Positions 32,696 through 41,243 of a stretch of DNA of 64,000 bases are shown here, in pieces. Position 1 is the first letter of the stretch. Every line of letters begins with the position of its first letter. Made by a program: the position numbers and the translations under genes. This DNA comes from CALBPI01 sp045110335 (GTDB lineage Bacteria > Pseudomonadota > Gammaproteobacteria > Steroidobacterales > Woeseiaceae): the NCBI GenBank assembly GCA_045110335.1, contig JBGCGB010000002.1:118825-182824 (forward strand), written 5' to 3'. Under the pieces are notes generated by a model. That model was not told the origin of the DNA. It ran no database searches and saw nothing but the letters and a program-made list of their open reading frames with translations.

Positions 32696-33671
32696 CGGTC
32701 GTGACAAACCAGCGCGTATACGCCGGCGCCGGTTCCGGCGAGTTCACGACCGAATCCACGAGAAAGGCGGTCTCTGGCAAAGCCGGCGATCGATCCAGCG
32801 TCTTGGAAGAAAGCGTCGACAACATCGCATGACCTAGTAGAAAAGACTTGCGACCGCGACTAACAATGGTGCGTGTGGAAATCGAATCCAGGCCATTGCC
32901 GCGCAGCTGAACGCCAATCTCGCGATAGATGCGCATCGCCGCATAAATACCCGGGCGACAACCCACTGGCAGTTGGGCGATACCTGACCGCGAGCGAAGA
33001 TAGAGCTTGTCAGCCTCGTTCAAGAGGCGTGCGACAATACGCCCAATTTCCGGCGTAAACACCGGATTTGAAAGCCAGGCATCCGGGTCTAAACCTTCGT
33101 CGGCAAACCAATCCAATGGTAAGTAAATACGCCCATTGCGAGCATCTTCGCCAACGTCACGCGCAATATTAGTTAACTGCATCGCAACGCCCAAGTCACA
33201 GGCACGAGCCAATACATTGCCATCGCGGGTGCCCATCAACACCGCCATCATGGCGCCAACACTACCGGCGACTCTCGCCGAATAGGCAAAAATGCCGGAT
33301 AGATCCTGGTAACGGCGACCCTCGGTATCCCAACGGAAACCATCAACCAACGCATCAGGCAATTCGCGCGGCATTCCATACACATCCGCAATTTCGACCA
33401 TCGCGCGATCGGCCGGATGGTCAAACGGCTGGCCTGCGTAAATCTTGTCCAGCCGATCCATCAGTGACGCCACCGCCGCCGCATCGCCCGGCCCATCGTC
33501 AATGACATCGTCCGCTAGCCGACAAAAAGCGTAGAGCGCACAAGCGGGCTCCCGAATATCCGCTGGGAGCAACAACGATGCCGCGTAAAACGAATGCGAG
33601 CCGTCGCGTAGCATCTCACGACAAACTTGCAAATCCGAAACCTTGGTTTCTAACCAGTCGTAATCACCCAT
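32688..33671 (-). CDS. crtB: CrtB, phytoene synthase
   Basis: Joins two geranylgeranyl diphosphates to phytoene. The 327-residue product has SFYAASLLLPADIREPACALYAFCRLADDVIDD with the first Asp-rich motif and LTNIARDVGEDARNGRIYLP with the second. ATG 33671 is preferred since GGAAG lies eight bases upstream; an alternative ATG is at 33686. Both overlap the end of bchO. It is unusual that crtB is at the end of the bchIDO series and not with crtI. Confidence 0.94.
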   Translation of the reverse strand: MGDYDWLETKVSDLQVCREMLRDGSHSFYAASLLLPADIREPACALYAFCRLADDVIDDGPGDAAAVASLMDRLDKIYAGQPFDHPADRAMVEIADVYGMPRELPDALVDGFRWDTEGRRYQDLSGIFAYSARVAGSVGAMMAVLMGTRDGNVLARACDLGVAMQLTNIARDVGEDARNGRIYLPLDWFADEGLDPDAWLSNPVFTPEIGRIVARLLNEADKLYLRSRSGIAQLPVGCRPGIYAAMRIYREIGVQLRGNGLDSISTRTIVSRGRKSFLLGHAMLSTLSSKTLDRSPALPETAFLVDSVVNSPEPAPAYTRWFVTTDG

Positions 33672-34599
33672 TTCCGTTACTTCCATTTTGTTCTTTGAGG
33701 CGTCCCATCACTTCAAGGATCGCGCAACTAAATTGATCCGGCGCTTCCTCGTGCGCCAGATGCCCCAGCCCAGACAAATGCTCAACGTGACAATCCGGCA
33801 TAGCTTGGAGCGCCAGATGCGTCTCGTGCGGCGGGACCGCTTTATCGTTTTCAGCGAACCACACATGCAGTGGCATCGGTGTACGACGCATCGCCGGCAA
33901 CAAAGGCTCCAAACGCCAATTCGCCATCATACTCAGGACGGACCGGACATGATCGGGCTGCTGCATCAATCGCAGATAATCGGAAAGCTGCGATGCCGAC
34001 AGTGACGATCCCGTACCTTCGATCACACGTTGCAACTGCCGCCGATCACGCGCACGCCGTTTTAGTAATGCTCGCATCAACCCGGATTGTGCCGCCAACT
34101 TGGCGAACGCCGGAAAAAGAACACCGGCAAAGCCATTGAATGGGAGTAACGCCGGGTTAATCGCCATGACCGGCGTCGACCCGAATGCACTGGGTGCGCT
34201 CAGTCGCATTTGCAATGCAATCGCGGCGCCCGCTGAGTGGCCAACGATTGCTGTTGGCGGTTGAGGCAGTGCCGCACAGAATGCCGCGACGCCATCAGCC
34301 GACGCTTGCAGTGAAAACGATCGATCGACAAATCGCTCTGTTAATCCGTGACCTGGCAAATCCAAGGCTACCACGCGACAGTGTTTTGCTAGCGCCTCGA
34401 AGCTGCCATGCCAGCTATGCGTCGATGCGCCAGCGCCGTGCAGCAACAACAGCACCGGCCCGTCACCCGATGACTGGTAATGCCAATTAAGACCAGCGGC
34501 CTGCAAGAAAGCACTGTCTTTCCGACGCGGCCAGTCGGCCGGCATGTCGTAGGCAACCTGCTGACCATAAGCATGCGTTTCGAGATGCCCCATCCTCAC
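33664..34599 (-). CDS. bchO: BchO, alpha/beta-hydrolase fold protein of the PGC
   Basis: Member of the alpha/beta hydrolase family encoded with bchID in purple bacteria; it is taken as an accessory factor of magnesium chelatase, though its reaction is not established. The product (311 residues) has the oxyanion region LLLLHGAGASTHSWHG, the nucleophile elbow VGHSAGAA and a late GLGHLAHEEAP histidine. The start is GTG 34599 overlapping the bchD stop, or ATG 34593. Confidence 0.92.
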   Translation of the reverse strand: MRMGHLETHAYGQQVAYDMPADWPRRKDSAFLQAAGLNWHYQSSGDGPVLLLLHGAGASTHSWHGSFEALAKHCRVVALDLPGHGLTERFVDRSFSLQASADGVAAFCAALPQPPTAIVGHSAGAAIALQMRLSAPSAFGSTPVMAINPALLPFNGFAGVLFPAFAKLAAQSGLMRALLKRRARDRRQLQRVIEGTGSSLSASQLSDYLRLMQQPDHVRSVLSMMANWRLEPLLPAMRRTPMPLHVWFAENDKAVPPHETHLALQAMPDCHVEHLSGLGHLAHEEAPDQFSCAILEVMGRLKEQNGSNGNG

Positions 34600-36371
34600 A
34601 ACACCTGTTTGACCGCGTTGGAAACAGACGTTGCATCGGCGAATGGCAAGGCCAAATAGGTCGCGCCCAGCGCTTCTGCTAATGCGATGGCCCGCTTGCC
34701 CGGTCGTCGCCCCGTATCAATCGAAAGGACACCAACACCGCTTGCCCGAATGTCTTGTGCAATACCAATGGCATGCGCGTCAGCAATCGTCGGGTCACGC
34801 TCGCCGGCTAAACCAATGTTGGCCCGTGCATCGCTCAACAAAACTAGCTGGGGTGATTCTCCGCGTTTCTGCGCCGCCATCGCTTCTGCGAGGCCCAGTC
34901 GTAGCCCGTCCGCCAGGGGCGTTGCTCCGCCTCCCGGTAGCGCGGCCAATGATCTTTTGGCTCGCACCAACGATCTCGTGGCTGGTAACAACAGTTCAGC
35001 ATCCTCTCGTCGGAAAACGACTAGTGCGACCTGATCACGGCGAACGTAGCATTCGGCCAATAGGATTTCGATGGCACCCTTGGTCTCCGCTAGTCGCTGA
35101 ACAGCAGCTGAGCCGGAAGCATCAACGACAAAAATTGTCGTCGTTCGCGTCTTTTGTTGATATCGGCGAATACGCAGGTCGTCTTTTTGTACCGAGAAAA
35201 CGGGCGCAGCAGCGGATCGCTTTGCACGCCGAATGGTCTGCATGGGCGCCGCTGTTTTGAGTGTTGCCAAAACGTCTAGACGCTTCCCCGATGAAGGAAT
35301 TCCGGCAATGGATCGCAACGGTCTCCCGCGCGCGATAGATTTCGTCGCTTCACCGCTTTTGCCTGACCGTTTTTTTTGTCGCAGCCCCTGCGCCATCGCG
35401 GAAAGTTGAGCGAGTAATTCGGGCGGCAGGACAGCCGCAGCAGCGTCATCGACCTGATCTTCCATCGGTTGATTTTGGTCGTTGCGCTGTTCAGCGCTGG
35501 CACTATCATCCGCCGAATCATCGGCATCGGGTGCTTCCGGCGGCGGTGCGGGCGGCTCCTCCGGTGACGCTTCCTGTGGCTGTTGTAATGCATCAAGCGC
35601 GCCAGGGATACGTAAGACAAACGTTAGCAATGACGCACTGGACACGTCTGCATCACAAACCTCAGTACGCCCATTCAGCGCCGCCAGACACCTCGCCACC
35701 TGTACGGCGTGCAAGACCGGTCTTGGTGATTTCACGGCCAGTGCGTCGGCGATGGCAAGCAGCCGCTGATAGACACTGTCTGGCACACGCGTTTCGTTCA
35801 GCGTTGTCCGAGCGCGCTCGCAATCCTGATCATCAAACGGCGCCAGAAAACCGTCGTTGCCCTCAATCGTCAAGGCCATTGTTAACGCGAGCCTATCTCG
35901 CAGACGTGGATCCAGCATTTCATCGTCACCGACCGATTCGTCATTGGCAACGACACAAAAACTGCTGGGTTCAATTCGGGCAATGCCATCTCTCTCAAGG
36001 CGAATCTGGCGGTCATCCAAGGCAGTACATACGGCGCTGATAACGGACGAGCCTTGGCGCTCTGCCATGCAGAGCAAGAGCACACCATCGTTGGCCTCTG
36101 CTAGCAAACCACTCGCGGTCACAACACGAGAACTTGCCAACGATGCGGCTAGATCAAGTCCGCCAAGCAGGCGGTCCTCGCCCACATTGACCGGCACTCG
36201 CCGCCAAGCGCATTCGGATTCGTTAAGCGATCGATAAAGCGATAGCCAATGGTCGCGTGCTGGAGACGAAGGTCCCTGCAGCACGATGCCACCCAAAGAA
36301 TGACCACCCACAGCCAACACGGCCGCGAGCAAGCCTGGAATCTCAGCCGCCGGAATTGACGGCGTCGTCAT
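34596..36371 (-). CDS. bchD: BchD, magnesium chelatase subunit D
   Basis: AAA+ and von Willebrand A subunit of magnesium chelatase. The product (591 residues) has an inactive AAA-like N-terminal half, an acidic proline-rich linker (about residues 275-315, with runs of Pro, Glu and Asp) and a C-terminal VWA domain with the MIDAS motif DASGSAAVQRL. The ATG at 36371 shares one base with the bchI stop. The catalytic subunit BchH is not encoded in this window. Confidence 0.95.
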   Translation of the reverse strand: MTTPSIPAAEIPGLLAAVLAVGGHSLGGIVLQGPSSPARDHWLSLYRSLNESECAWRRVPVNVGEDRLLGGLDLAASLASSRVVTASGLLAEANDGVLLLCMAERQGSSVISAVCTALDDRQIRLERDGIARIEPSSFCVVANDESVGDDEMLDPRLRDRLALTMALTIEGNDGFLAPFDDQDCERARTTLNETRVPDSVYQRLLAIADALAVKSPRPVLHAVQVARCLAALNGRTEVCDADVSSASLLTFVLRIPGALDALQQPQEASPEEPPAPPPEAPDADDSADDSASAEQRNDQNQPMEDQVDDAAAAVLPPELLAQLSAMAQGLRQKKRSGKSGEATKSIARGRPLRSIAGIPSSGKRLDVLATLKTAAPMQTIRRAKRSAAAPVFSVQKDDLRIRRYQQKTRTTTIFVVDASGSAAVQRLAETKGAIEILLAECYVRRDQVALVVFRREDAELLLPATRSLVRAKRSLAALPGGGATPLADGLRLGLAEAMAAQKRGESPQLVLLSDARANIGLAGERDPTIADAHAIGIAQDIRASGVGVLSIDTGRRPGKRAIALAEALGATYLALPFADATSVSNAVKQVL

Positions 36372-37405
36372 CAGGCAGCAATCTCTGCCAAGACGCGCTC
36401 TACACGAACCGTCGCATCAGCATCGTCTAACGGATTTCGGCGCAATCGGTGCCGCAGCGCGATCGCGGCTATGTCGACCATATGCTCTCGCGTCACTTGC
36501 TTGGCACCCGCCAGCGCGGCCGCCGCACGTGCTGCACGCACCAGCGTTAACTCTCCACGCAGGCCATCCGTACCCAAGCGTGTGCAGAGCTCTGCAGCGA
36601 AGCGCAGCACATCATCACTAACTTGCAATGATGGCAGTGCGTCCTTCGCCAGTTTGATCTTCTTGCGAACTGCACCTTCGCGTCGTGCCCACTTCTTGCA
36701 AAACGCTTGTGGATCCTGTTCGAAAGCGTCACGCCGTCGAATGACTTCGATGCGTTCCTCAATATCCGTTGGCGTGCGCACGTCCAAAGACAAGCCAAAC
36801 CGATCCAGCAATTGGGGCCGCAACTCGCCCTCTTCCGGGTTACCACTGCCCACTAGAACAAAACGTGCGGGATGGCGAACACTCAACCCTTCTCGCTCAA
36901 CCAGGTTCTCACCGGACTGTGCAACATCAAGCAACAGATCAACAATATGATCTTCCAATAAATTGACTTCATCGATGTACAAGAAACCGCGATTGGCACG
37001 CGCTAGCAACCCGGGCTCGAACGCCTTCTCGCCATGCGCCAAAGCACGTTCCAAATCTAGTGCGCCAACCACTCGGTCTTCGGTGGCACCTAACGGCAAA
37101 TCAACGACCGGCAAACTGGCCGTTGCCGGTTTTGTCTTGCCGCTATCCGCCTTATGAAATGCATCACAGACATCGCAATCACACGCACGCACAGTCGGAT
37201 CAGCGTTATAGGCGCAACCCGGTACCACATCGATTTTGGGCAGTAGTTGGGCCAGCGCACGCACCGCCGTCGATTTCCCCGTTCCGCGATCCCCAAACAC
37301 GAGGACGCCGCCGACCGCGGGATCGACGGCAGCAATCAATATCGCTTGTTTCATATCTTCCTGACCGACAATCGCCGTGAAAGGAAAGGCTTTTCTTTGT
37401 TTCAA
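36371..37405 (-). CDS. bchI: BchI, magnesium chelatase ATPase subunit I
   Basis: AAA+ ATPase that with BchD drives insertion of Mg2+ into protoporphyrin IX. The product contains FPFTAIVGQEDMKQAILIAAVDP, Walker A FGDRGTGKST and Walker B FLYIDEVNLLEDH. The frame lacks an ATG near the expected N-terminus; TTG at 37405, after GGGG, gives MKQRKAFPF and about 344 residues, the family's size. An open frame extends to 37501 but would overlap puhE. It precedes bchD in the same series. Confidence 0.94.
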   Translation of the reverse strand: MKQRKAFPFTAIVGQEDMKQAILIAAVDPAVGGVLVFGDRGTGKSTAVRALAQLLPKIDVVPGCAYNADPTVRACDCDVCDAFHKADSGKTKPATASLPVVDLPLGATEDRVVGALDLERALAHGEKAFEPGLLARANRGFLYIDEVNLLEDHIVDLLLDVAQSGENLVEREGLSVRHPARFVLVGSGNPEEGELRPQLLDRFGLSLDVRTPTDIEERIEVIRRRDAFEQDPQAFCKKWARREGAVRKKIKLAKDALPSLQVSDDVLRFAAELCTRLGTDGLRGELTLVRAARAAAALAGAKQVTREHMVDIAAIALRHRLRRNPLDDADATVRVERVLAEIAA

Positions 37406-37427
37406 TCGAATCCCCGAAACTCTTATT

Positions 37428-38252
37428 CTATGACTTGCCTTGACCCGGATTGACCAGCGACGCGCGCGCCGAAACACGCCCGGACGGCACAACTGGCGCA
37501 CCCAACTGCCACAGCAAGTGGTCGGGCACTTTGACTAACAAGAACACATGCTCAAGACAGGCTAGCACCAACAGCGTCATTGCTAACGTCACTGCGGTTA
37601 ACTCAAACAGCGGATCCGTTGCCGGACCGTATCCTTGAAATACCCAATAGGCCAACGCGATTGCCGTCACGATCGAAACCGGGAAGAAAAAGTTCCGTCG
37701 ACCATGCGCGACGTAGCTACTGAGATAGCGCAAATGTTCCGGCCAAAACTCCTGGTGAAGATTATTAACGCCGAAGAAGATATTCATCTTGCTACTCCAG
37801 CGCATCACCCAAAGCACCACAAAGGTTTGGACAGCCAACGGGTTGGCAGCATCAATGCTCACCAACAGCATCAGCAAGCCCGTCACAATGACAGCCAACT
37901 CATGATAGAGACTGGCGCCCACACCAAACACAAAACGCATACCAACATTGGTATCCGGCGGGCATGCTTTTGGTCGGGGACCCGATAAGTAGCCCAGAAA
38001 ATAAACGGCCTCATGCCAGGCCCAAAAACCGAGCGCGCTGGCGAACGCAATGAACGCTGCAATGACAGATTCACGCTCAAGACTGTAAAAGAAGCCTAGT
38101 ACGGCCAGCCCACAAATCGCAGTGACGGTAAGAAAGGTGAACTTAAACGTTGTAGGCGACAATCGGAGACGCCACAGCAGTAGCAAAGTTGTAAGCCACC
38201 ACAAGCCGAGCGCCAACATGATCGGCCAAATCACCGACACTTTCTCTACCAA
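37428..38252 (-). CDS. puhE: PuhE, photosynthetic complex assembly protein
   Basis: Polytopic membrane protein of about 270 residues with some eight spans (DUF3623). Typical PuhE segments include FWAWHEAVYFLGYLSGPRPKACP and FFGVNNLHQEFWPEHLRYLSSY. It is needed for normal levels of reaction centre and bacteriochlorophyll in Rhodobacter. The start codon is uncertain: the open frame begins with TTG at 38252, overlapping the acsF stop; GTG at 38240 is an alternative. It lies between acsF and bchI. Confidence 0.92.
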   Translation of the reverse strand: MVEKVSVIWPIMLALGLWWLTTLLLLWRLRLSPTTFKFTFLTVTAICGLAVLGFFYSLERESVIAAFIAFASALGFWAWHEAVYFLGYLSGPRPKACPPDTNVGMRFVFGVGASLYHELAVIVTGLLMLLVSIDAANPLAVQTFVVLWVMRWSSKMNIFFGVNNLHQEFWPEHLRYLSSYVAHGRRNFFFPVSIVTAIALAYWVFQGYGPATDPLFELTAVTLAMTLLVLACLEHVFLLVKVPDHLLWQLGAPVVPSGRVSARASLVNPGQGKS

Positions 38253-39313
38253 CCAGGTGCGAGGCGCACTTTCTCTGGTAGATCATGTTTGCGAACAGGC
38301 AGCATATACAATCGCGCGAAAGTCAGCGCAGCGGAAACACCACAACCTGCTTTCTTGACGGCGCCAATGATGCCGCCACGCTTCGTAGCAGCTTCCGCGC
38401 GTTCGCTAATCTTCAGCAGTTTTTCAAAGCCGGCCCACATACGTGGATCATCAAGATTCAGGGTGAATGGGAAAATCTGCTTACTGATCTCGGATGTAAT
38501 GTTCAAGACCTCGCGATCATACTCCGACGGCGTCACGCCGAACGCTTTGTGAATTTCAGGACGTGCGTGATCCCGGACATACATTGTTGCGAAAACCGCT
38601 AGTAGGAAAAAGCGAATCCAGAGTTTGTTATGGCCGCGCAGCAGTTTGGGGTTGGCCTTCATAATCAAGGCGAAAACTTCGCCATGCCGAAACTCATCGT
38701 TACACCACCGTTCGAACCAACGGAAAATGGGGTGAAAACGATTCTCGGGCTGCTTCTCGAGCAAACGAAAAATCTTGATGTAGCGAGCATAGCCGATCTT
38801 TTCGGAAAGATAAGTCGCATAAAAAATATACTTCGGTTTGAAGAAGGTGGTCTTTTTTTCGCGCCGAAGGAAATTAAGGTTAACCGGACGCTTGAAGTCT
38901 TCGAGCGAGCGGTTAATGAAACTAGCATGCCTTGCTTCATCACGCGCCATGTACGCCATCACTTGTCGCACGTCCGGATTATCGCAAGCTTTCTTGATGT
39001 CGGCGTAAAGCGCACACCCGGAATACTCCGACGTCACCGAAGACACGAGAAAATCCATAAACTCGTCAAACAGTGCCGGGGGAAGCTCTTTGATCTCCTT
39101 GGCGAACTGCTCATCACGCTTGAAGTGATTCTTGTTTGTATCGTTCTTGAATTCATCCATGAGCGCGTCCCACTCACGGCGGACGGGCGAAAGATCAAGC
39201 GCATTCATCGCCTTGAAGTCAGTCGTATAGAAGCGTGGCGTCAATACCGTCTCGGTATTCGCACTACGCGTTGATTCATTGATTGCGGATAACTCCGCCG
39301 CACTTGCAGACAT
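38246..39313 (-). CDS. acsF: AcsF, aerobic Mg-protoporphyrin IX monomethyl ester cyclase
   Basis: Diiron oxygenase that forms ring E of (bacterio)chlorophyll using O2. The 355-residue product has the ferritin-like motifs EYSGCALYADIK and MARDEARHASF with metal ligands E and H. It is located between puhC and puhE. The anaerobic cobalamin-type cyclase BchE is not seen in the window, which implies that pigment synthesis depends on oxygen unless bchE lies elsewhere. The start overlaps the puhC stop by one base. Confidence 0.96.
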   Translation of the reverse strand: MSASAAELSAINESTRSANTETVLTPRFYTTDFKAMNALDLSPVRREWDALMDEFKNDTNKNHFKRDEQFAKEIKELPPALFDEFMDFLVSSVTSEYSGCALYADIKKACDNPDVRQVMAYMARDEARHASFINRSLEDFKRPVNLNFLRREKKTTFFKPKYIFYATYLSEKIGYARYIKIFRLLEKQPENRFHPIFRWFERWCNDEFRHGEVFALIMKANPKLLRGHNKLWIRFFLLAVFATMYVRDHARPEIHKAFGVTPSEYDREVLNITSEISKQIFPFTLNLDDPRMWAGFEKLLKISERAEAATKRGGIIGAVKKAGCGVSAALTFARLYMLPVRKHDLPEKVRLAPGW

Positions 39314-39789
39314 CAGCCTTCTCCTTCACTTCTCGCCACAACATCCCGTCTTAAGTATCGAAGGAAGTTGTCAGCATTCATGGCACCAAAAGCACGAAGA
39401 TCTATTTCTCGACCCGTCGCTTGATCTTTCAGCACAACCGTACCATCACTATATTGTGTTAATTCGAAGCCGGGCGCCATATCCGCGCCGGCGGTTTTTC
39501 GCTCCCGCACCAAACCACGCAGCGTGCCGCGCAGAAAACCGCCTTCACCCGGCGCAAGCGTATTAAGCGCTTCACCACTTTCCATATCGAAAACGATGAC
39601 AGAGCCGTCTCCAGCATCACGAAATTGCAGTGTTCTGGACTGTACGACTTGCGCATCCCGCACCTGAACTTCTGCATTCGGGGTGACCACCAACTTTTGC
39701 CAGATGACACCAAGCAATGACAGAACAACCAACGATGCCGCAAAAATTAGCGGCACGGTTGGTGCCGGATTTTCATGCAATTCGCTCAT
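39313..39789 (-). CDS. puhC: PuhC, photosynthetic complex assembly protein
   Basis: Protein of 158 residues with one membrane span (VPLIFAASLVVLSLLGVIW) and a periplasmic domain holding SRTLQFRDAGDGSVIVFD and RGLVRERK, as in PuhC, which is needed for reorganisation of the RC-LH1 complex. The ATG at 39789 overlaps the puhB stop by four bases; an upstream in-frame start at 39810 would run further into puhB. Confidence 0.9.
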   Translation of the reverse strand: MSELHENPAPTVPLIFAASLVVLSLLGVIWQKLVVTPNAEVQVRDAQVVQSRTLQFRDAGDGSVIVFDMESGEALNTLAPGEGGFLRGTLRGLVRERKTAGADMAPGFELTQYSDGTVVLKDQATGREIDLRAFGAMNADNFLRYLRRDVVARSEGEG

Positions 39790-40454
39790 GATGTTGGCGC
39801 AGTCTGCCAAGTCGATGTATGTTCCCGCGAAACCGCTTCACTGGTGTTTGTAGCCAACGGGATTTCGATATCCGACGAATCCGTGGAAGCCGCGAGCGCT
39901 TCACCCAAAACACTCGCTGGAACATTCATGGATCGCAATGCGCGTAACATCGGTCGGGTTTTAGAAAAATACAATGGCTTCGCGCTCGGCCAAAGAATGA
40001 GATAGCCCACTTTGGCATCGTCAGCTAGCGTCAACTCAATATCACCGCCTTCGCCATCACGGCGGACATCGACGCTAACAATTTGCTCGAATGGCACATT
40101 GATCGAGATTGGCAAAGCAATTCCGGTCCGAATAACGACTCGCTTGGTCGTAATCGTATACGTTGTGGATCTAGCAGAAACGGCTGAATACAGCCGGGCG
40201 ATGGCCAGCACGACAAACGCTAACAAGGCCGTCGTCAGCGCCACATTCAACGCAATATCAGCGCTGAATCCATCACGCCAGACAATGATCAGACGCCAGA
40301 TTAATAACCCAACGAAATAGATCGCCAGCTTACGAGTATGCAACGCAGAACGGGCTAGCCGTGACGGATCAGGGCCACCCTTCCAGAGCGGCCGCTCACC
40401 TTTGGGTAATCCGCGTGGAATACCGAGCGTCATGTCGCCCTTGCCTTCACTCAT
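39786..40454 (-). CDS. puhB: PuhB, photosynthetic complex assembly protein
   Basis: Membrane protein of about 222 residues with three hydrophobic spans (bPH2 domain). PuhB is a dimeric factor for reaction centre assembly in Rhodobacter. Typical segments include LPKGERPLWKGGPDPSRLARSALHTRKLAIYF and TTYTITTKRVVIRTGIALP. The ATG at 40454 overlaps the puhA stop by four bases (ATGA), so the longer open frame is not used. Confidence 0.92.
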   Translation of the reverse strand: MSEGKGDMTLGIPRGLPKGERPLWKGGPDPSRLARSALHTRKLAIYFVGLLIWRLIIVWRDGFSADIALNVALTTALLAFVVLAIARLYSAVSARSTTYTITTKRVVIRTGIALPISINVPFEQIVSVDVRRDGEGGDIELTLADDAKVGYLILWPSAKPLYFSKTRPMLRALRSMNVPASVLGEALAASTDSSDIEIPLATNTSEAVSREHTSTWQTAPTS

Positions 40455-41221
40455 AGCAATGGCTCTGCGCGCGACTCTTCGGCCAGCAAGGCGCCACCAC
40501 CAAAGTAGGCACAAACCTTGTCTTCTTCGAGTAGCGTGATCGTGTCCGGATTCTTGAGGCGTGGTGCATTGGCAAATTGACTGGCCATCAAGGCGTCTAC
40601 CTTCAACTGGCCAGCAGCTTTGTTGATCACGGCGAAATCAAATGGCAACACAATCGAGCCGGTAGCGACTGACGCGTCAAAGGCCATTTCAACGTAAACA
40701 ATCATGGGCTCGGGTATATCGATCCAAACATCGGTGATCGTGCCGACCACCAAATCATCGGCCGAAACCACTTCCATGCCGCGCGGATCGGGATCACGCT
40801 CATCAACATGAAAACTCGGTTGTGAGCGCATGGGCACAATTCGCGGCTCGCCATGGTAGGTCAAATCCGGCGTGTCTTGCCGATTAGCCCAGGCTGCAGG
40901 CCCGATACCATCGACTAAAGGATCGCCCGTCGGCACGATCGGTGCGCCCGTATAGACGCCGGCCGTTTCCGCTTTCAGTTCATATTCGTCCACCGGGCGT
41001 GGCACTGTCACTTCGCCACCATGTGCAAGCTTGTAAGTCTTCAATGCAGGCTCGGAAGGAAAACCACTAACGACGGTTCCATCACCACTGCTTGACAACA
41101 ACGGGTAACCTTCGCGTTTGCTTTCGCGATGAAGGTACAAAACCAGTACAGCAAAGAACAACCAGAACAAGGTAAAGAGCACCTCTACCAAGTCAATTGA
41201 TCCAACGATATTATTAGTCAT
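40451..41221 (-). CDS. puhA: PuhA, reaction centre H subunit
   Basis: H subunit of the reaction centre, 256 residues: a short periplasmic N-terminus, one membrane span (VEVLFTLFWLFFAVLVLYLHRESKREGYPL) and a large cytoplasmic PRC-barrel domain that guides protons to QB. The segment DVWIDIPEPMIVYVE and the C-terminal VCAYFGGGALLAEE fit. The ATG at 41221 is 23 bases after lhaA's stop and is preceded by AGGAG. Confidence 0.96.
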   Translation of the reverse strand: MTNNIVGSIDLVEVLFTLFWLFFAVLVLYLHRESKREGYPLLSSSGDGTVVSGFPSEPALKTYKLAHGGEVTVPRPVDEYELKAETAGVYTGAPIVPTGDPLVDGIGPAAWANRQDTPDLTYHGEPRIVPMRSQPSFHVDERDPDPRGMEVVSADDLVVGTITDVWIDIPEPMIVYVEMAFDASVATGSIVLPFDFAVINKAAGQLKVDALMASQFANAPRLKNPDTITLLEEDKVCAYFGGGALLAEESRAEPLL

Positions 41222-41243
41222 GATATGACTCCTGAACAGTCAG

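Noticed and set aside
34631..35260. Plus-strand open frame of 209 codons inside bchD
   Set aside because: Antisense to the VWA half of bchD, which has clear motifs; no start signals.
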